DNA from: Deltaproteobacteria bacterium
Lineage (GTDB): Bacteria; Desulfobacterota; GWC2-55-46; DRQE01
DNA length: 36,321 bases
Direction: 5' to 3'
NCBI GenBank assembly: GCA_015492245.1
Contig: WGFM01000026.1
Coordinates: 1 to 36,321, forward strand
Below, piece after piece: positions 34,535 through 36,321 of the stretch (its first letter is position 1; each line of letters starts with the position of its first letter). Under the pieces are notes generated by a model. The model was given only the letters and a program-made list of their open reading frames with translations. It made no database searches and was not told where the DNA came from. The translations under genes were made by a program, and so were the position numbers.

Positions 34535-35161
34535 TTACTCCACCCTGAGCATATCTTCCATCTTCTTGAAGGCATCCTCTGTTGTAACCAGTTCATCATA
34601 CCTGAGGATGTCGTACACATTCAGTGCCTTCAGCTCGATATACTTGAAATCTTTAAGATTTCTTACCGCAAGCCTTAAATCTCTCTCATCACCGTCGGTT
34701 ACCAGAAGTGCACCTTTTATGCCGAGCCTGGCGAACAGTTCTACCGCCTTCCTGGTCTTTGGCTCATCAACTGTAAGGGTTTCGAACACCCTGAGTTTGC
34801 CCTCGTTCATCTTGTGCTGTATGGCGGACCTTATTCCACCTTTTACAACCTTCTTTGGCACACTGTAGGAATAATCCCTTGGCCTTGGCCCGAACACCAC
34901 CCCACCATGGCGCCACAGCGGAGATCTCACAGAGCCAACCCTTGCCCTACCTGTGCCCTTCTGCCTCCAGGGTTTGCGCCCGCTTCCACTCACCTCTGCC
35001 CTTGTCTTCGTGGATGCGGCCCCACTCCTTCTTCTTGCAAGCTGCATCCTTACGACCTCGTAGAAAAGCGCCTCGTTAACATGCCCGTCGAATACCTTCT
35101 CGTCCACAGGCAGTTCTTTCTTCTTCGAGCCTTCTATATTGAATACATCTATCGTTGCCAT
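34535..35161 (-). CDS. rplD: 50S ribosomal protein L4
   Basis: L4 (208 residues) reaches into the exit tunnel; in E. coli it also represses the S10 operon. RAEVSGSGRKPWRQKGTGRARVGSVRSPLWRHGGVVFGP is the diagnostic tunnel loop (about 54-92). Confidence 0.97.
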   Translation of the reverse strand: MATIDVFNIEGSKKKELPVDEKVFDGHVNEALFYEVVRMQLARRRSGAASTKTRAEVSGSGRKPWRQKGTGRARVGSVRSPLWRHGGVVFGPRPRDYSYSVPKKVVKGGIRSAIQHKMNEGKLRVFETLTVDEPKTRKAVELFARLGIKGALLVTDGDERDLRLAVRNLKDFKYIELKALNVYDILRYDELVTTEDAFKKMEDMLRVE

Positions 35162-35167
35162 ACCTTC

Positions 35168-35812
35168 TTACTCTTCTGCCTTTCTCTTCTTTATGGACTT
35201 CTTTATAACCACCACAGCCCCTTTTGGCCCTGGCACACAGCCCCGCACAAGAATCAGCCCTTCATCCTCCTTTATGGCCACCACCTTGAGGTTCTGTGTT
35301 GTAACCCTTTTTGCCCCATGGTGTCCGGCCATCTTCATCCCCTTGAAGACCCTCGATGGGAAGGAACTCTGCCCTATGGAGCCGGGTGCACGGTTGTGCA
35401 TCGAGCCATGACTTGCAGGCCCGCCCCTGAAGTTCCATCTCTTCATAACCCCTGTAAACCCCTTGCCCTTGGATTGACCTGTAACATCCACGAACTCACC
35501 CACCTCGAAGACATCGGTAAGGGTTACCTTCTGTCCCACCCTGAGATCATCGAGCCCGGAGCCACGGAACTCCCTCAGGTGGTAGAAACATGGGGTACCC
35601 GCCTTCTTGAAGTGTTCTGCCATGGGTTTGTTCACCCTCTTGGCCTTCTTCTCCTCGAAGCCCAGCTGCACCGCCTCGTAGCCGTCCTTCTCGGCTGTCT
35701 TCTTCTGCACAATGTAACACCCATCGGCCTTTATCACGGTTACGGGCAAGTCCTCATCACCTGTAAAGACTCTGGTCATCCCCAGTTTTTTACCAATAAA
35801 ACCCTCTATCAT
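35168..35812 (-). CDS. rplC: 50S ribosomal protein L3
   Basis: L3 (214 residues) is an early assembly protein near the peptidyl-transferase centre. [16 protein letters not shown] at the start and [23 protein letters not shown] in the middle are diagnostic. ATG 35812 is chosen because AGGTG lies 6-7 nt upstream and it gives the family start; a GTG at 35821, directly after the rpsJ stop, would add three residues. Confidence 0.95.
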   Translation of the reverse strand: MIEGFIGKKLGMTRVFTGDEDLPVTVIKADGCYIVQKKTAEKDGYEAVQLGFEEKKAKRVNKPMAEHFKKAGTPCFYHLREFRGSGLDDLRVGQKVTLTDVFEVGEFVDVTGQSKGKGFTGVMKRWNFRGGPASHGSMHNRAPGSIGQSSFPSRVFKGMKMAGHHGAKRVTTQNLKVVAIKEDEGLILVRGCVPGPKGAVVVIKKSIKKRKAEE

Positions 35813-35821
35813 ACGCTTCAC

Positions 35822-36136
35822 CTATTCACTTAGTTTTATCTCCACATCCACCCCTGCTGGAAGGTCCAGCATCATAAGGGCATCCACGGTGTGTGCCGTG
35901 GGCTCCTCTATATCTATTAGCCGTTTGTGGGTCCTTATCTCGAACTGCTCGCGGCTCTTCTTGTCCACATGTGGAGATCTGAGCACACAGAACTTGGAAA
36001 TTCTCGTTGGAAGTGGTATGGGCCCCTTCACCCGTGCTCCCGTCCTGCGGGCTGTCTCCACTATCTCCTTCACAGAACGGTCAAGAAGACGGTGGTCGTA
36101 TGCCTTCAGTCTTATCCTTATCCTCTGGCTCTCCAA
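35822..36136 (-). CDS. rpsJ: 30S ribosomal protein S10 (NusE)
   Basis: S10 (104 residues) is a small-subunit head protein that also acts in antitermination with Nus[41 protein letters not shown] and [23 protein letters not shown] are diagnostic. The start is TTG at 36136 (MESQRIRI) behind only a weak GGGG site. It follows tuf by 30 bp, without an intervening promoter or terminator that I can see. Confidence 0.96.
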   Translation of the reverse strand: MESQRIRIRLKAYDHRLLDRSVKEIVETARRTGARVKGPIPLPTRISKFCVLRSPHVDKKSREQFEIRTHKRLIDIEEPTAHTVDALMMLDLPAGVDVEIKLSE

Positions 36137-36166
36137 CTTTCAAAACCCCGCTAAATTGTTTTTATT

Positions 36167-36321
36167 TTATTCCACAACCTTCGTTACAACCCCTGCACCC
36201 ACTGTCCTTCCACCCTCTCTTATGGCAAACCTCAAACCCTCTTCCATCGCTATGGGGGTTATGAGCTCGACATCTATGCCCACATTGTCACCGGGCATCA
36301 CCATCTCAACTCCCTCGGGCA
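36167..36321 (-). CDS. tuf: Elongation factor Tu, C-terminal end (cut by window edge)
   Basis: The last 51 codons of EF-Tu: [20 protein letters not shown], then [20 protein letters not shown] and [10 protein letters not shown] before the stop codon. This is the end of domain 3, which binds tRNA and EF-Ts. The 5' part lies beyond the window. Its place just before rpsJ shows that the str and S10 operons are joined. Confidence 0.97.
   Translation of the reverse strand, partial: PEGVEMVMPGDNVGIDVELITPIAMEEGLRFAIREGGRTVGAGVVTKVVE

Noticed and set aside
1-36321. CRISPR arrays, insertion sequences, tRNA or rRNA genes
   Set aside because: No regularly spaced repeats, transposase motifs, terminal repeats or tRNA/rRNA signatures were seen on reading both strands.

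Overview
The window looks like chromosome of a Gram-negative (diderm) bacterium: it encodes an outer-membrane usher, a PapD-type chaperone, a lipoprotein and an OmpA-like domain. Heavy use of ATA (Ile) and AGG/AGA (Arg) codons, an oxygen-sensitive-type Fe-S activase and zinc-ligand versions of S4, S14, L24, L36 and adenylate kinase suggest a deep-branching, probably anaerobic and possibly thermophilic lineage such as Nitrospirota or Thermodesulfobacteriota. That placement is inference; no marker here settles it.

Region 1 (1-7753, minus strand) is one tight transcription unit read from a near-consensus promoter at 7725-7753: a 1397-residue double activase of the 2-hydroxyacyl-CoA dehydratase type, rmuC, asd, truA and a ClC-family channel cut by the window edge. 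Region 2 (7908-9870, plus) is a divergent pair, tadA and a phosphoglucomutase/phosphomannomutase, behind its own promoter. Region 3 (9833-12559, minus) holds a lipoprotein, a large secreted TPR protein and a 110-residue protein of unknown function. zwf (12637-14115, plus) diverges from the last of these across a symmetric promoter region.

Region 4 (14123-21118) is an archaic-type (SCPU-domain) chaperone-usher pilus locus on the minus strand and is the most interesting part. In transcription order it has a perfect sigma-70 promoter, a pilin, a 32-bp palindrome, a chaperone, an usher fused to a C-terminal OmpA-like peptidoglycan-binding domain, a second SCPU pilin, and a sigma-54 activator with a degenerate receiver domain. 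After a 284-bp gap follows a third secreted, pilin-like protein behind a sigma-54-like promoter with repeated GTGTGC elements upstream. A reading that joins these: the main operon is made constitutively or under an operator, while the activator it encodes switches on the last subunit from a distance. The usher's extra domain would tether the assembly platform to the cell wall.

Region 5 (21178-36321, minus) is the str-S10-spc-alpha ribosomal superoperon in classical order, from the 3' end of tuf through rpsJ...rplO, secY, adk, map, infA, rpmJ, rpsM, rpsK, rpsD, rpoA and rplQ. It ends at a clear intrinsic terminator. Several of its genes start with TTG or GTG behind strong ribosome-binding sites.
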